This document shows positions 34,952 through 47,740 of a stretch of DNA of 64,000 bases, one piece after another. Each line of letters opens with the position of its first letter. Position 1 is the first letter of the stretch. This DNA is from Iris pallida (Eukaryota > Streptophyta > Magnoliopsida > Asparagales > Iridaceae). Made by a program: the position numbers and the translations under genes. Under the pieces are notes generated by a model. It did no database searches, had not been told where the DNA came from, and worked only from the letters and a program-made list of their open reading frames with translations. Where the stretch lies: the NCBI GenBank assembly GCA_029216955.1, contig JANAVB010006998.1:1373800-1437799 (forward strand). The letters run 5' to 3'.

Positions 34952-36334
34952 ATGGCGACTCTGCTGGGGACAAACTTCTCCACGGCTGAGGAGTTGGTGA
35001 CGCAGTCGGATGCAACCAAACTTGGCTCCAAGTAATAGAAGATGGTCGTCCGTCTCGACCAACAGGTGTTTGAAGAAATACTTTCTGACAAGTGCGCTGG
35101 CCCGGTCCAGAAGCGAGCCCGCACAAAGAAGGCCCACAAGGAGTGGAGACCCCGATCATTCGTTCCTACAGAAGCTCTTGTAGAGATACCCTCTGTCGCT
35201 CAAGACGGCGGGGAAGACTCTCCTTCGGCCCTACTTTAGACCATAGACGACTCTGCTGTCCCCAAATCCGGCAGAAGAAAATATTATGATGCTGGACTTG
35301 CAGGGGCAAAGAGGATCTCTATGCGATCCGAGCCGCATAAGGATATTAGCCGCAGGGAGAAAGTTCATGCGGCTAATCCGCCAGCCGCATGAAGAAAACT
35401 CATGTGGCCACATCTGTCAGCCGTATAGCTTATGCGGCTCCAGTTGCCAACCGCATGGATGAAACTTATGCAGTTACTGAAGTCAATCGCTTGCAGAAAA
35501 CTCATGCGACAACAATTGCCAACCGCATGCGGCCAGCATGCACGGTCGTGACTCATAGTCGTACAAGAACAACTCATCCGACAGCTAAAGACAGTCGCAT
35601 GCAGACAGCCTACACGATTTCCAATCCTAGCTGCATAGCGTCTGTTCCACGCTTCTCTCGATCAGTCTTCGACCGTCTCTCATGCGGTCCTGACCCTGAT
35701 GGTTCTCTGGATGATAAGCCAGACTCTGTGGTATCCAACTTGGACTCTTCCTATTACGCACCCGTAAGTGCTAAAAGGAAGAAGTCTAGGGCAGCGCGGG
35801 CTCACCAAGCCCAGTCAGCTGCCCCAACCTCTGACTATCGGAGCATCCCACTGATTATCACGCGGGCCTCTAATGGAAAGTTGTATAAAGCTACACGTAC
35901 CCTGTCCCCTGCGGCCAATGGGCGGGATAGTCATCAAGCATCTCCCAATAACGAACGAAGGCAGGTATACAAGCTACCTTCGAATTAGGGAGCAGGCGGG
36001 AGGCCTACACACTCGCCTGCCCAAAATTCCTAAGCCAGCAAAGCAAGTGACTTGCGTGAGGCCATCCTCCACAAATGCAAGGAAAGAAAAGATGCATCGG
36101 GGTACAAAGAGTCCTCCCACGGACGTCACTGCACCCAAGTCATCGTCAACTGCTGCTGCAATAGCACGACGATGCAAGAAGACCGGCAGTCCGTCTTTCA
36201 AAGCCTGCAACTCTGCTCGAAAAGTCCCCGCTGATGGAAGGAGAAAGAAGACGAATGTTTCCAGCCCGAAGATGTCAACCACTGCGATTAAAAGACTGTC
36301 GTCTAATCGGGTGCCCACCACCGGAGTTTTCTAA
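34952..36334 (+). pseudogene. Element C upstream ORF (ORF1-like leader)
   Basis: The ATG at 34952 opens MATLLGTNFSTAEELVTQ and is closed by two stops near 35036. Coding potential continues as 'MVVRLDQQVFEEILSDKCAG' (35042), then as the 199-codon frame 35389-35988, whose first part is built from ATGCGGC-type repeats ('VANRM', 'IANRM'). A Lys/Arg/Ser/Pro-rich frame follows (35873-36334: 'KSSSTAAAIARRCKKTG'). A basic, low-complexity protein is suggested. No known enzymatic domain is seen. The matching product lies in the same position in element B, so it is a shared feature of the two elements and probably the counterpart of Ogre/Tat ORF1. Confidence 0.6.
34953..34970 (+). promoter_or_regulatory. 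Element C primer-binding site (tRNA-Arg-like)
   Basis: TGGCGACTCTGCTGGGGA, three bases after the LTR end and identical to the site in element B. The leader ORF's ATG (34952) overlaps it. Confidence 0.75.
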
Positions 36335-36364
36335 GGTACTCGCTCTAAGACGAAATCTGCTACA

Positions 36365-38013
36365 GTGGGGGATTCGTCGTCCATAATGCAGGGGGTTGCT
36401 GGGGCTGGGGGTAGCACCCCTCCGAGCCTCCACAGCAACCCGATGTTCCAAGCAGACGAGCCGGGGAAGACAATTCTTCCATCGGATGTAGCAAACCTCG
36501 ACGTCCCCGAGGACGTCTACAACTTCCATGACGAGGCAAACTCGAAGACTGGGGGTACTGTTCCTTCCGAGTCTGAGTCAGAAGGGAATATACCCACATA
36601 CCCCGATGACTTCTCGCTACAGGGATACGATTCAGAGGGCGCTTCCTCCACCGCTCCGTCTATCTCTCCTCATATGAAGACGGTATTTATGACATAAAGC
36701 AACCAAGGTGGTTCCAGTGATCGCCAACGCATCGACACTCTAGAGGCCATACTACAAGCCTTGGTCAAGTCTATAGACGAGATCAAAGCGGCCCTTCCAA
36801 ATCTCCAAGGAGGAACGCTTGGACAAGCAAGTGCGGGTTCCGCGGTTAATGCGGATTCGAACTCAGCGGCACCGAACCCGGGCAACAATCCTCCGGAAAC
36901 AACGGCCCCCACCGTCGTGGACGAAGCACACGAAGTGAGAAGAGAGGTCCAGGAGCTCCGAGCCATGTTCTATGCTCGAGAAAACTCTCAAGACCTCAGA
37001 ATACGGCAACAATACCCTGCTGCATGGAGGGATGTTCCATTCCCACCAAGATATAAGTCGTTCAATATCAATCCTTATAATGGCAAGACCTCAGCAATTC
37101 GGTACATCACTTACTTCGAGGTCACCACCGACCATCTGCCCCATGACGATGCCATTCTCACACGATTATTCATCGGGGCATTGGAAGGAGTCGCCTTCGA
37201 CTGGTATCGCAACCTGCCGGACAACTGCATCCACTCCTTCGTCGGCTTCAAGCGCATGCTCTTGGAGAGATTCTATGAAGTAGGGCAGGACATCACCATG
37301 TCCACCCTCATGGACGTCGTTCAAGGGGAGAAAGAGCTGACAAGGAACTACATCGAGCAGTTCCGCCAAACCGCTATGAAGTTGCCCTCTGGAAATCCAG
37401 ATTCCTCCTTGATTGAAATATGCCAAAAGAGACTCCTCCCAACAATCAGTCTCTGGATGGGCGAAAGTTAATTCAAGGACTGGAAGACGTTCATCATCAG
37501 CGCCACAAGCACCGAAGAACGATTGAAGAAGGCTCGCCAGCTGGGATTGCACATCTCGGACGGAGAGAACAAGGGCAAGTGTCCTAACACCAATAATGAC
37601 AATGGGGGTAGTCCCTCCAACAATCGGGATGGCAGGGGCAAGCAGGCTATGTTGGCTGATACAGCACATAAACTTGAGCCAAAGCTAGCAGACAAACAAT
37701 GGCAGTAAATCACTCACTCCTTCGAAGACGGTCACGTCAAGCCCATCTTGGACATGCTCATACAAGGGGACAGAATTCAGCTTCCTCCACCAAGACGGGA
37801 ACCGCGGCCGGCAGAGATGGAAAACCCAAAGTACTGCCATTATCATCGCTACGTCCACCATGCTACATACGACTGCTACCAGCTAAAATGGTACATCCAA
37901 AATCTTATCGATTCGAACGCTCTGGCTATCAATTTCGAAGAGGTAACCGTGGCAGCCAATATGGTGTCCGTACAATTTGGCAGCTTCCCTCCGACGAAAA
38001 TTACCTCCGTGGC
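36365..38013 (+). pseudogene. Element C gag
   Basis: The N-terminal acidic part starts at 36365 (MGDSSSIMQG...) and meets a stop at 36695-36697. The core follows from about 36710: 'YPAAWRDVPFPPRYK', 'FIGALEGVAFDWYRNLPDN', 'FKRMLLERFYEVGQD' and 'YIEQFRQTAMKLPSG'. A stop at 37469-37471 follows 'ISLWMGES', and another at 37706-37708. The zinc-knuckle-like segment 'YCHYHRYVHHATYDCYQLK' (about 37830) keeps its Cys and His residues. The frame runs to 'FGSFPPTKI' and is then cut by nested element D at about 38014. It forms the particle shell in the family. Confidence 0.88.
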
Positions 38014-39103
38014 AGCCAATTTGGACATGATTCTTCTTTGGTAATTTCTCACCTATCACTGTGTGTGGCTGGTTCACATCTGATAGTCTTTTGAAATTAC
38101 CCCGCACTTACGTCTCCTGGGTGGCCAAGTCCCTCCAGTTAGCCCGTAAGCCCCTTTTGATTCCGCCTAGGCCGGCATATCCCCCCTTTGATCAAGCTGC
38201 AGAATCCCTTTTTCTTTACGGTCACGGCATCGCCACCTCTCGCCCGTGTCGTTTGTCCACGACCATTTCGTATTAACTTGTCTTTTTAACTTAACGGCTG
38301 TCTCTGAGCCGTAGGCTAACCCTTAGCCTTAATGCGTTATCGACCAGGTTGGCGTCCGTACAGCACGGGTAGCGAGCCCCGTTGCAGGTGCCCGTCATAC
38401 CTATCGCTAACCATTTCTATCCTTCTTATCTTTTATTCATTTTTTTCTTTAACTTGTTCATTCATTCGTTGATTCAGTCATTCACTTATTCGTTTACTCT
38501 TTCATTCGTACATTACGCAACTCCTTTATGCGGGTGTCACCTTGGCGACCCATCGGTCCCATAGCCTTTCAATGTTGCTAAACTCTATTCGGAATGACTA
38601 TGTTGATAGTCTTCCCGTTTCATTGTTGTAAACCATTTATTGTTTCATTGTTGAACGCAAGAAGGGACTTGAACGTAAGCTTTTGCCTTAGCACGAGCAT
38701 GGAGCGCGGTGCGAGAGTTCTCGTATTTTTCATGTTCCTTTCCATATTCTATGCAAGCATACAAGATGGGATTAATCCCTTAGCTAGGTGCGTTGGGTCA
38801 TTTATTAGCATGCGCGGTGTTATCGCCTAGCGATTTCAGTGATAGTGTCCGTATTGTTATGTGTCTAGGCTAAGCAAAGACGGGTTCATCGGAGCCACCC
38901 ACCTTAGCGATGTTCGCGTTGGCCGAGCGATACTCCGAGCGCACCTTTGAAAGTCTAAGTCTGGACTCATCTTGATGGGCCAATGTAAGCCTTGCATCGA
39001 TTCTTCATCAGGTCGATGCCATCTCTTCGGGTCGACGGCTCGTTTGAGTCGTTGTACTTGCCGTTTGAATCGGCGTTCCGCTAGGGCGGAGCGGGTCATT
39101 ACA
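38014..39103 (-). repeat. Element D 3' LTR, truncated
   Basis: It matches 43039-44134 closely. On the minus strand it starts TGTAATGACC. The part matching 42068-43038 is absent. Confidence 0.85.
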
Positions 39104-42067
39104 TAATATACCACTCAAAACAAGTCTCGTCCTCGAGACTTCCTGAGTGCAGGTCATCCTACCATTCCTTAACTCGTGTCGTCGTGTTTCTTAGAAGATT
39201 CCTATCGAACGACTCTATCGTTCTATGGCGCTGAATTATACTCGATACCTTTCCAAGTTTTGTGTCACATACGTTTGGTCGATTTTATTGGATAACTTTT
39301 CATTTTAGAGTTGATAGGACTTATTCAATTCAAGTCTTTCTTCGACTTGGTTGCGATTTCGACGTATCATGGGACTAAAACGGTCGTACGTGGTGCGTTA
39401 TAATTTATCAAATTCGAGAGACGTAATCTAAGGCAAACTCACTTACTCGTTCATGCGAATCGTAATACCAACTTGCAGCTGCATTCGAGTTCATCATATC
39501 GCTGAGTTTGGATCGTGCATATATTCAAGGCGTCCCCCGAATACGTACATTTCAACCAAGCTTAGCGATTAGCGAAGTCGGACAAGCTACTCGTGATAGT
39601 TTTGATTTGTCGATCGTTTTGCTAACTTTGATTTAAAACCGAACTCATGTGTGTATCACATATCGTTTATCTCGATCCTCAAGATTATTCGATTCGCTTC
39701 TCAAGCGCTCTTGTCAATGAAATCAATATAATTTCTTCTTAGCGGAGCCGACCAAGTCTAAGTAATTCCTATCCGATTCGAGACCAAATATTGCCCTGTC
39801 ATCGAGTACATCTTCCAATCAATGATTCAATTAGTTATCCCAACTTTACTTGTACATCATTTCTTCTTATCATTCCCTTTGTTTGGGGCCAATCTCATCG
39901 TCGTTCATGCACACTCCCTGTTCTCCGTCCTACTCTAAGTCTTGCTGCCCCAAGTCTATCGTCCGTCCGAACGATACTATAAGGTCATTCGCACAAGTTC
40001 AATCACTCGGCATAGGGTCGTCCGCCTATCCGCTAGGTCATCCCACAGGGTCATAGTTATAAGTCAAGTCCATGGCTCATCGTGCAAGGTCGTTGCACGA
40101 TGCTCGCCCCAAATCCTATGGTCAAACCATTTGTTAGTTTGTACGGGAGTTTCTACCCAAGCTCGCGTTACTCAGATTTCTAAACATTGAGCATGATTAC
40201 CTAATCCGCATCAAGACTTACGTTGCACATATTCAATTCCGTTCAATCACCAGTTCTAACCAATTCTTGTATTCGATCACGAGGTCATCCAGCTCGACAA
40301 TACGTTGTGCCTCAATCTCACGCGAGTCCAATTATCCACGACGGTTCATGAATCACCATGCAACGCTCCCGCGAAATAATCATTCTCATCGGGGCGTAAC
40401 TCTTGTTTGAGTTTTAGACTAACCCATTCTCGATACGCGGATTGGACCTACTCAATCCTGAAGTTCAATTCTTCAAACACAAATTCCTTTTCGAGTCCAT
40501 CTTCGCGTCAAACCACAAGTCGAAGCAATCAGATTGCCACGCCATCCAAGTTCAATCACTTCCGCTGTATGAATCACCATATCAACGCTCACGCGGAGTG
40601 ATCGTCATAATCCGGCACGACGCATGTGCGAGTCTTGAGTTGCGCTCGCATAAGACAAGAACGTAAACGTTGTGGTTGTCAACGAAGCAAATCCAAGCAT
40701 TCATATTTTCATCCAAGCCAACTCAATTTGATAGTCTAACCGTCATACATTCAACTAGAAAATCCTTGAGCTAAATCTATCTTTTCCTCGACACATTTTT
40801 AACATCCCAAGTATAGTATCCAACGGGACAATGACATTTGCACGATCGTCATTCGCCGAGTCAGAGTACCCCCGAGTTATCGCATATCGATCTTTGATAC
40901 GCCTCAATACCATCGACGATATGCGCAACCTGACGATCTTCCTTTGCAAACGATTTCGAGTCGTGCGTTGATGCTGTTGTCCGAGTTGGATATCCCACAA
41001 TTTCCTCGATATTCAAGATCAAGTTTGATCGCTATTCCTCAAGCTAATTTCAAGATCGTTGTCCAAACTCAAGTCACAATTTATATGAATCACTCCAAAA
41101 TTGTGCGCATGATCCTCTAAGTTTTCCTCGACCAAGTCCATTCATTTTCATTCATCGTTCCGAATCGTTTTCTAACTTGCGTTGTCCATTGACAAGTTGT
41201 TCGAATGACATCTCATTCGGAACATTCGAAGTCACGACCAACTAAGCGTGACGCGTTCTAAGGCTTTGCGCGATCGCATCGCCTCGCCGACATACCCGTT
41301 CTATCCGTATATCTTGTAGTCTCGCTCGAACAATTTCTATAACGTCCATACACCACTCAGGGTTCGAGCCACTCGACTAGTCGTCGACACTTACTCTTAT
41401 CCTTCCTCAAAGCTATCACATACACCACTCGGGTTCAAGTCATTCTATAAATCCTTAATCACATTCGCATCATTTGCTAAGATATTTTTCAGATTCGTTT
41501 GACGAATCTCTAGCATAATCGCTCACGTCGTATCGACGCACTAGGTCGTTCATACTAATCCTCAAAATCTAAGTCAATCTTTCGTGCACGCCTAAGCATT
41601 AGTTTGATAGCGTTCCTATCGACATACACTCTAAGTGTATCTCCGTTCTCGACCGACCGGTACTTGATATCGCTCGCAACCCGATTGCACCAGAAGTCGA
41701 GGTGCGCGATACTCGGCACAACTTAGCCAAAAGGCTGCATGCATAACCATCCCGTTCGAACTATACTTTGGTCTCGTGTACTTGTTTGCTGTCAGCATAA
41801 GCTCATTCAAGCACGTACTGCGTTTGCTAACTCTTAGCATCGATTCCTTCCAACTCAAGTCTGTTGTGGTGGCACAAAGGCCTTCGTCTATCGATCCCGT
41901 CCAACCGAGTACTCGTACGAGCTTTTGAAAATATTAGACTTATTGTATGGAACATCCCAAGGTACAACGAGAGAGAGCGAACCCTTCTTTTGTTTCCAAC
42001 CGAGCTTTCAAAACTGAGAAAATCGAAATAAAGTCCAAGGACGTAAAGCCGTGCTCTGATACTAATC
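39104..42067 (-). other. Element D interior: PPT, non-coding body and primer site
   Basis: 39104-39145, read on the minus strand, holds 'TCGAGGACGAGACTTG' followed by 'TATATTA' before the LTR, which is a Tekay-type PPT region. At 42052-42064 the minus strand reads TAGTATCAGAGCA, one base from the initiator-Met primer consensus. The body between has only short ORFs with no recognisable domain, so the element depends on another element's proteins. Confidence 0.7.
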
Positions 42068-44134
42068 TGTCACACCCCGCTCCCGTAGGAGTGATCGTCC
42101 TCGCTAAGGCGTGATGCCGTACGGGCCTAGGTTGCGCCCGTGTAAGGCCAAGTCCAGAAACGATCGATTGTGCTAGGCTACAGAGTCGCACAGAGTGTCC
42201 CCATTTGCAGCGGAAAGTAAATGAACACAAGTTGAAGCGAATTCAAACTCTTTATTGATTTTCAAGAAGTTTACAAGCGGCGCTAGGCAGATATTACAAA
42301 TCGCTCAAGCTCTCTCTCTCTGAAACATAAAAGGCGTACCAAGTGGCTTACAAGATGGAATAATTCATGGCGATGTTCCGATACATTATGTCCCGTATAT
42401 GGTGATTCAGCTCCTTGCAACGCTCCAAGGCTCCAGAGATAGCTCCGCGCCTTAGCACGTTCGATGGAAGCTCTGCACCCGCCGACTTCTCCTGCTTTCT
42501 GCAAGCAGACTGTAGGGTTATCAGTACATTGTTATGCCCTGGTGGGGAGGCTAGCTCGCCCACAATGCTATTATTACCAAACATGTTCTATTTACTTTTG
42601 TGCACCGTCTATCATTCATTGTCTTTCTAATCTTGCCTTAGGATCAGTATTATGGCATATTTCATAGCCTATCTCGTGTTGTCGAATACAAGTGTTGCAT
42701 GGAAATACATGCATGACTTATCCATACTTACCGTCCGACCTTCCCTGTCCAAGTAAACCAAGTTAGTTAATAATTCATATAAAACAACTTAATGTAGTTC
42801 GCGTAACATTCAATGTCAAGGGCGTGTCCCTGCCTCGGGTCCTAGCACATCGTAGGCGTATTTTCTAACTCACTCGCATGAATTCCTCATTATCATTCGG
42901 TGTGTTACATTTCAGGCATATTCATAAGGCACTTTATTTAGATAACTTTGACTACTTTGATTTCAATGCAAGGACTTGCATGTGGATCGCCACCAGCAAA
43001 GCCCACTTAATCTATATGCATCAGTCGCTGGCATCACAAGCCAATTTGGACATGATTCTCCTTTGGTAATTTCTCACCTATCACTGTGTGCGGCTGGTTC
43101 ACATCTGATAGTCTTTTGAAATTACCACGCACTTACGTCTCCTGGGTGGCCAAGCCCCCCCCCCCCAGTTAGCCCGTAAGCCCCTTTTGATTCTGCCTAG
43201 GTCGGCATATCCCTCCTTTGATCATGCCACAGAATCCTTTTTTCTTTACGATCACGGCATCACCACCCCTCGACCGTGCCGTTTGTCCACGACCATTTCG
43301 TATTAACTTGTCTTTTTAACTTAACGGCTGTCTCTGAGCCGTAGGCTAACCCTTAGCCTTAATGCGTTATCGACCAGGTTGGCGTCCGTGCAGCGCGGGT
43401 AGCGATCCCCGTTGCACGTGCCCGTCATACCTGTCGCTAACCATTTCTATCCTTCTTATCTTTTATTTATTTTTTTTCTTTCACTTGTTCATTCATTCGT
43501 TGATTCATTCATTCACTTATTCGTTTACTCTTTCATTCGTACATTACGCAACTCCTTTATGCGGGAGTCGCCTTGGTGACCCATCGGTCCCATAGCCTTT
43601 CAATGTTGCTAAACTCTATTCGGAACGACTATGTTGATAGTCTTCCCGTTTCATTGTTGTAAACCATTCATTGTTTCATTGTTGAACGCAAGAAGAGACT
43701 TGAACGTAAGCTTGTGCCTTAGCACGAGCGCGGAGCGCGGTGCGAGAGTTCTCGTATTTTTCATGTTCCTTTCCATATTCTATGCATGCATACAAGATGG
43801 GATTAATCCCTTAGCTAGGTGCGTTGGGTCATTTATTAGCATGCGCGGTGTTATCGCCTAGCGATTTCAGTGATAGTGTCCGTATTGTTATGTGTCTAGG
43901 CTAAGCAAAGACGGGTTCATCGGAGCCACCCACCTTAGCGATGTTCGCGTCGGCCGAGCGATACTCCGAGCGCGCCTTTGAAAGTCTATGTCTGGACTCA
44001 TCTTGATGGGCCAATGTAAGCCTTGCATCGATTCTTCATCAGGTCGATGCCAACTCTTCGGGTCGACGGCTCGTTTGAGTCGTTGTACTTGCCGTTTTAA
44101 TCGGCGTTCCGCTAGGGCAGAGCGGGTCATTACA
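42068..44134 (-). repeat. Element D 5' LTR (about 2.07 kb)
   Basis: On the minus strand it starts TGTAATGACCCGC and ends GGGGTGTGACA. It contains a run of about 13 Cs at 43156, where the other LTR has 'tccctcc'. No coding region. Confidence 0.8.
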
Positions 44135-45067
44135 ACTGATGCTCCGGGACCGGCTCAGCCTTCGACGACCGACAAGCCTAGGCCGAGGGAGACTCGCTTC
44201 AACAAATCCCTCCGAAAAAAGGCAGCCCAAGGGCTGGAGAGGCCCTACAACTTCGACATCTTGGCACAATTGGCCCACACACCGGCCAAGTTATCATTAT
44301 ACGAGCTCCTGAGACTCTCCAAGGATGTTCGTACGGCTTTGAGCGATGCACTCCAAAACGCTGACGCATACTTGGCTCAAGTTAACCTTACGGGAGAAAA
44401 CCCGCCTGCAGATCTCCAAGACAGCACCTGCACGGGAGCAATGCCCATAATCGTCTTCACTCCGCAGGACATGCTCATCAAAACTAATCTATACGATCGC
44501 CCACTATACTATACTGGATACATCGACGACGTAAAGGTGGATCGGATGCACATTGATCCTGGCTCTTCCATAAGCATTATTTCGAAGGGCCGGCTATATC
44601 ATCTCCGCATCCCAATGCATCGCCTGACGCCTACAAGCACCTCCATCAGCGGTTTCAATTCGGGCAGGAGCTACCCTATTGGGAAGATTCGTCAGAAGTG
44701 TCAAATTGGCGACCTCCAATCCGAAGTCACCTGCTACGTCATAGATGCAGACACTTCTTACAACATCCTCTTAGGACGCCCGTGGATACATGATTATATG
44801 ATCGTGCCTTCCATGCTGCACCAGGGCTTCAAATATGTCGACAAACATGGCTTCGTGAGGACAGAATTTGCTGATATCGATCCCTTCAAAGGGGTCAAAT
44901 CTTACTACTCAGACTCCTGCCTGTACGAAAAATCGAAGAAGCATCTTGGTGAAGGAGATATACAAGCTAGTACCGAGACAGCCACAGGATTAGAAGATCT
45001 TCTAACGATCCACCTCCAAGCTCGCAAACCGGGCAGGTCTGCACCCCTTACCGCCACTCTGCGTTAG
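44135..45067 (+). pseudogene. Element C aspartic protease region
   Basis: The gag-pro frame resumes directly after element D with 'TDAPGPAQPSTTDKPRPR'. The pre-protease segment 'YNFDILAQLAHTPAKLSLYELLRLSKD' follows, then the protease: 'VDRMHIDPGSSISIISKG' with the catalytic Asp in a D-P-G variant of D-[ST]-G, the flap-like 'SGFNSGRSYPIGKI', and the conserved 'YNILLGRPWIHDY'. It cleaves the polyprotein in intact relatives. The frame is open from D's LTR to a stop at 45065-45067. The codons before 44135 in this frame belong to element D's LTR and are not protease. Confidence 0.88.
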
Positions 45068-45100
45068 GACGCAATCAGCCTCTCGGCACAAGAAGAGCAT

Positions 45101-45808
45101 ATGATAATCCGGCTGCCAAGGTCTGGCCAGGTGCCAAGATCCACAATAGGGCCACTAACAATCAGACTGCCGAGAGTCGGCCAGCCCCAAACGGAGAAGC
45201 TCAATCCCTCCGACAAACCACTGACGATACGCCTTCCCAAGAAGGGTCGTCATCCCGATGCAAGGTCTGACACTTCTAGCGAACCAGCCACTCCCCGTCC
45301 CACATCGAGCACAAAACAGGGGGTCGCTAGTCTGGCAACAACTTCCCGCTCAGCACCATCAGCTGAATCGCTGACGATCAAGCTCCCCAGGTCGTCCTCT
45401 CAGTCCTCATTCACACAAGGGGTAGCCGAAGAGGAGCTGGAGCTAGCCAAGTATGTGGCTGCCTACACTGATGTTTCCTCCGTAGATGATGTAATCCCCC
45501 TAGAAAAGATACTTTACTTCATCAATAAAGGGCTATCTTTGAACTACCTCGAGCTTAATAAGCTTTGTACAATGTACGCTATAGAACATGGTATAGGCAC
45601 TCACCTACACACACAGGTGACAAATGTCTACACCACAATCTAGCTTACTCCAGCAGAAGACGCTTACCGAATAATCGAGGGAGGGGACCATCCAATCATC
45701 TTCGGCCGGAAGGACGATCCGCATCCCTTCACCATAGAAGAAGTCGACCTTGGATCGGATGCCGGGAGACTACCTCTGTATCTTTATAGCCCCCAATCTA
45801 AATATCTC
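45101..45808 (+). pseudogene. Element C protease-RT linker with 'LTIRLP' repeats
   Basis: The frame 45101-45643 contains four copies of a short motif: 'MIIRLPRSG', 'LTIRLPRVG', 'LTIRLPKKG' and 'LTIKLPRSS'. Ser/Thr/Pro-rich spacers separate them, and an acidic helix ('EEELELAKYVAAYTDVSS') follows. A stop at 45641 and a frameshift lead to the next frame at 45809. The repeats correspond to the 'PLVIKVKGRT' repeats of element B. Function unknown. Confidence 0.7.
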
Positions 45809-47740
45809 ATGCAGAAACAGGGGTATAATCTGGAAACGACGCCGGGTTTGAACTACGGTACTGGACGACGATTATCTTTGAAGCCTCCGGTCCCGGCTGG
45901 CAAACCACGGGACTACTATAGCAAGACTCGATGTGGATTAGGGTATGTGACACCCGCGACGACCCCTGAAAGTTCAGACGAAGAATGTGACCGACATTCA
46001 CATTCGACTGGGTCACCAACTTCTGATTCGAATACCAGCATCGGAGACGTATTTAGACAAGTCCTGTCAGTCAACATGGCATTCGTCGACTCTTATGAAG
46101 AAGATGAAGACATTCCGAAAATCCTCGAGCTAGAGCCGTGGGCCCAACAGCTAGATGAACAATAGAAAAAGCGTTTCGAGCAAAGAGAACCTCCCACTGA
46201 GGATGAGGTCATACAAGTTAATCTTGGTGATGAAGCCTCCCCAAAACCAATCTTCATCAACCAGAGTCTGACTGATGAAGAGCGAGAGTCGCTGCTCCAA
46301 CTCGTCAAAGAGTATATCGATGTGTTCGCCTGGAGCTATGAAGATATGCCAGGATTGGACCCCGAGATGGCCCTCGACAAACTCAATATTCGTTCGGATG
46401 CAAAACCTGTCAAGCAACAGCAACGACGGTTTTGCCCCGATGTCATGAATGATATTGAAGCCGAGATCAACAAACTGATAGCCAACGGCTTCATTTGCGA
46501 AGAGCAGCATCCAGACTGGGTAGCCAACATCGTACCAGTTCTCAAGAAGAACGGGAAAATCCGAATATGCATTGACTTTCAGAATCTGAATGAGGCATGC
46601 CCTAAAGATGAATTTCCTCTCTCTATCACAAATATTATGATCGACAACACCTGTGGCTTCGAACGTATGTCCTTCATGGATGGCTTCTCAGGATACAACC
46701 AGATCAAGATGTTCCCTGACGACGAGAAGTACACATCATTTCGAACACCGATTGGTACATATTGCTACACCGTTATGCCTTTCGGTTTAAGGAATGCTGG
46801 CGCTACTTACCAGAGAGCTATGAGCGTCATCTTTAGAGACCACTTGCGTAAGACAGTGGAATGCTACTTCGACGACATTGCCGTCAAAAGCCGTTCGAAG
46901 GAAGATCATCTGCAAGTTCTCAGGACAGTGTTCGACCTAATGCGAGCACACAACTTAAAGATGAACCCTACGAAATCATTCTTGGGAATCTCCAGCGGGA
47001 AATTCTTGGGTTTCATCATTACTTCTCAGGGCATTCACGTCGACCCCGAGAAAACAAAGGCAATCGTTGAGATGGGTCCCCCGAGAAATCTCTGCGAACT
47101 CCGAGGCCTCCAAGGCAGGCTAGCTTACATCAGGAGATTCATCTCTAATCTCTCCGGACGATGTCAACCATTCATCCATCTCATGAAGAAGGGAGTCTCT
47201 TTCGTATGGGATGAGGAATGCCAGCGCGCTTTCGACAGCATCAAAGAATATTTATCAAACCCCCCAGTCCTGGAAGCTCCTGTTGCTGGGAAGCCATTCC
47301 TGCTCTATGTGCGAGCGATGGAACATTCTCTTGGTGCTCTGTTGGCACAGAACAATGATGCGGGCCACAAACAAGCTACATACTACCTCAGTCGAAAGAT
47401 GATTGGGCCAGAATATCGGTACACGGACGTAGAGAAGGAATGCCTTGCTCTCGTGTTCGTAATCCAGAAGACGCGACACTATGTCACGGGACAAACCATC
47501 CACGTGATATCGCGGATCAACCCCCTCAGGGTCTTCATGACCAAACCTGGGGCACTCAGCTCTCGCCTTGCTACCTGGACGATATTACTATCACCATACC
47601 ACATGATCTTCGTCCCGCAAAAGGCTGTTAAAGGCCAGGCTCTGGCAGACTTTCTAGCACCCCATCCAGGTTCGGAGACGACTAGGGTATATGAAGAAAT
47701 ATCGAACGAGGTCACCAGTTCAAATACAGTCTTCCATGAT
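45809..47740 (+). pseudogene. Element C reverse transcriptase and RNase H
   Basis: The pre-RT part (45809-46165) ends at a TAG in 'QQLDEQ*KK'; element B has Trp there, so this is a TGG-to-TAG change. The main frame 46322-48022 is open for 566 codons: 'YEDMPGLDPE', 'CIDFQNLNEACPKDEFPL', 'DGFSGYNQIKMFPDDEK', catalytic 'YFDDIAVKS' (Phe where B has Val), thumb 'GKFLGFIITSQGIHVDPEK', and RNase H 'YTDVEKECLALVFVIQKTRHY'. All RT acids are visible, so this is the best preserved enzyme in the window. Confidence 0.93.

Larger units (their letters stand above)
38014..44134 (-). mobile_element. Element D: Tekay/Del-like LTR element without coding capacity, nested in element C
   Basis: Read on the minus strand: 5' LTR 44134-42068 (TGTAATGACCCGC...GGGGTGTGACA), an initiator-Met-type primer site, a non-coding interior, a 'CGAGGACGAGAC' PPT region, and a 3' LTR of which only 39103-38014 remains. 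It interrupts element C between gag and protease. No gag or pol motif is visible in the 3 kb interior. The missing ~970 bp of the 3' LTR were probably lost by deletion; the junction falls at 'agccaat', a word also present in C's gag. No target duplication could be found. Confidence 0.8.

Noticed and set aside
34953..34970. Fragment of a tRNA gene
   Set aside because: Only the complement of a tRNA 3' end is present, directly after an LTR; it is a primer-binding site.
35974..36321. Minus-strand ORF over the element C leader
   Set aside because: Mirror of the basic leader frame; no start context or promoter.
39791..40666. Plus-strand ORFs in element D interior as genes
   Set aside because: Short, overlapping, no domain, and opposite to the element's orientation.
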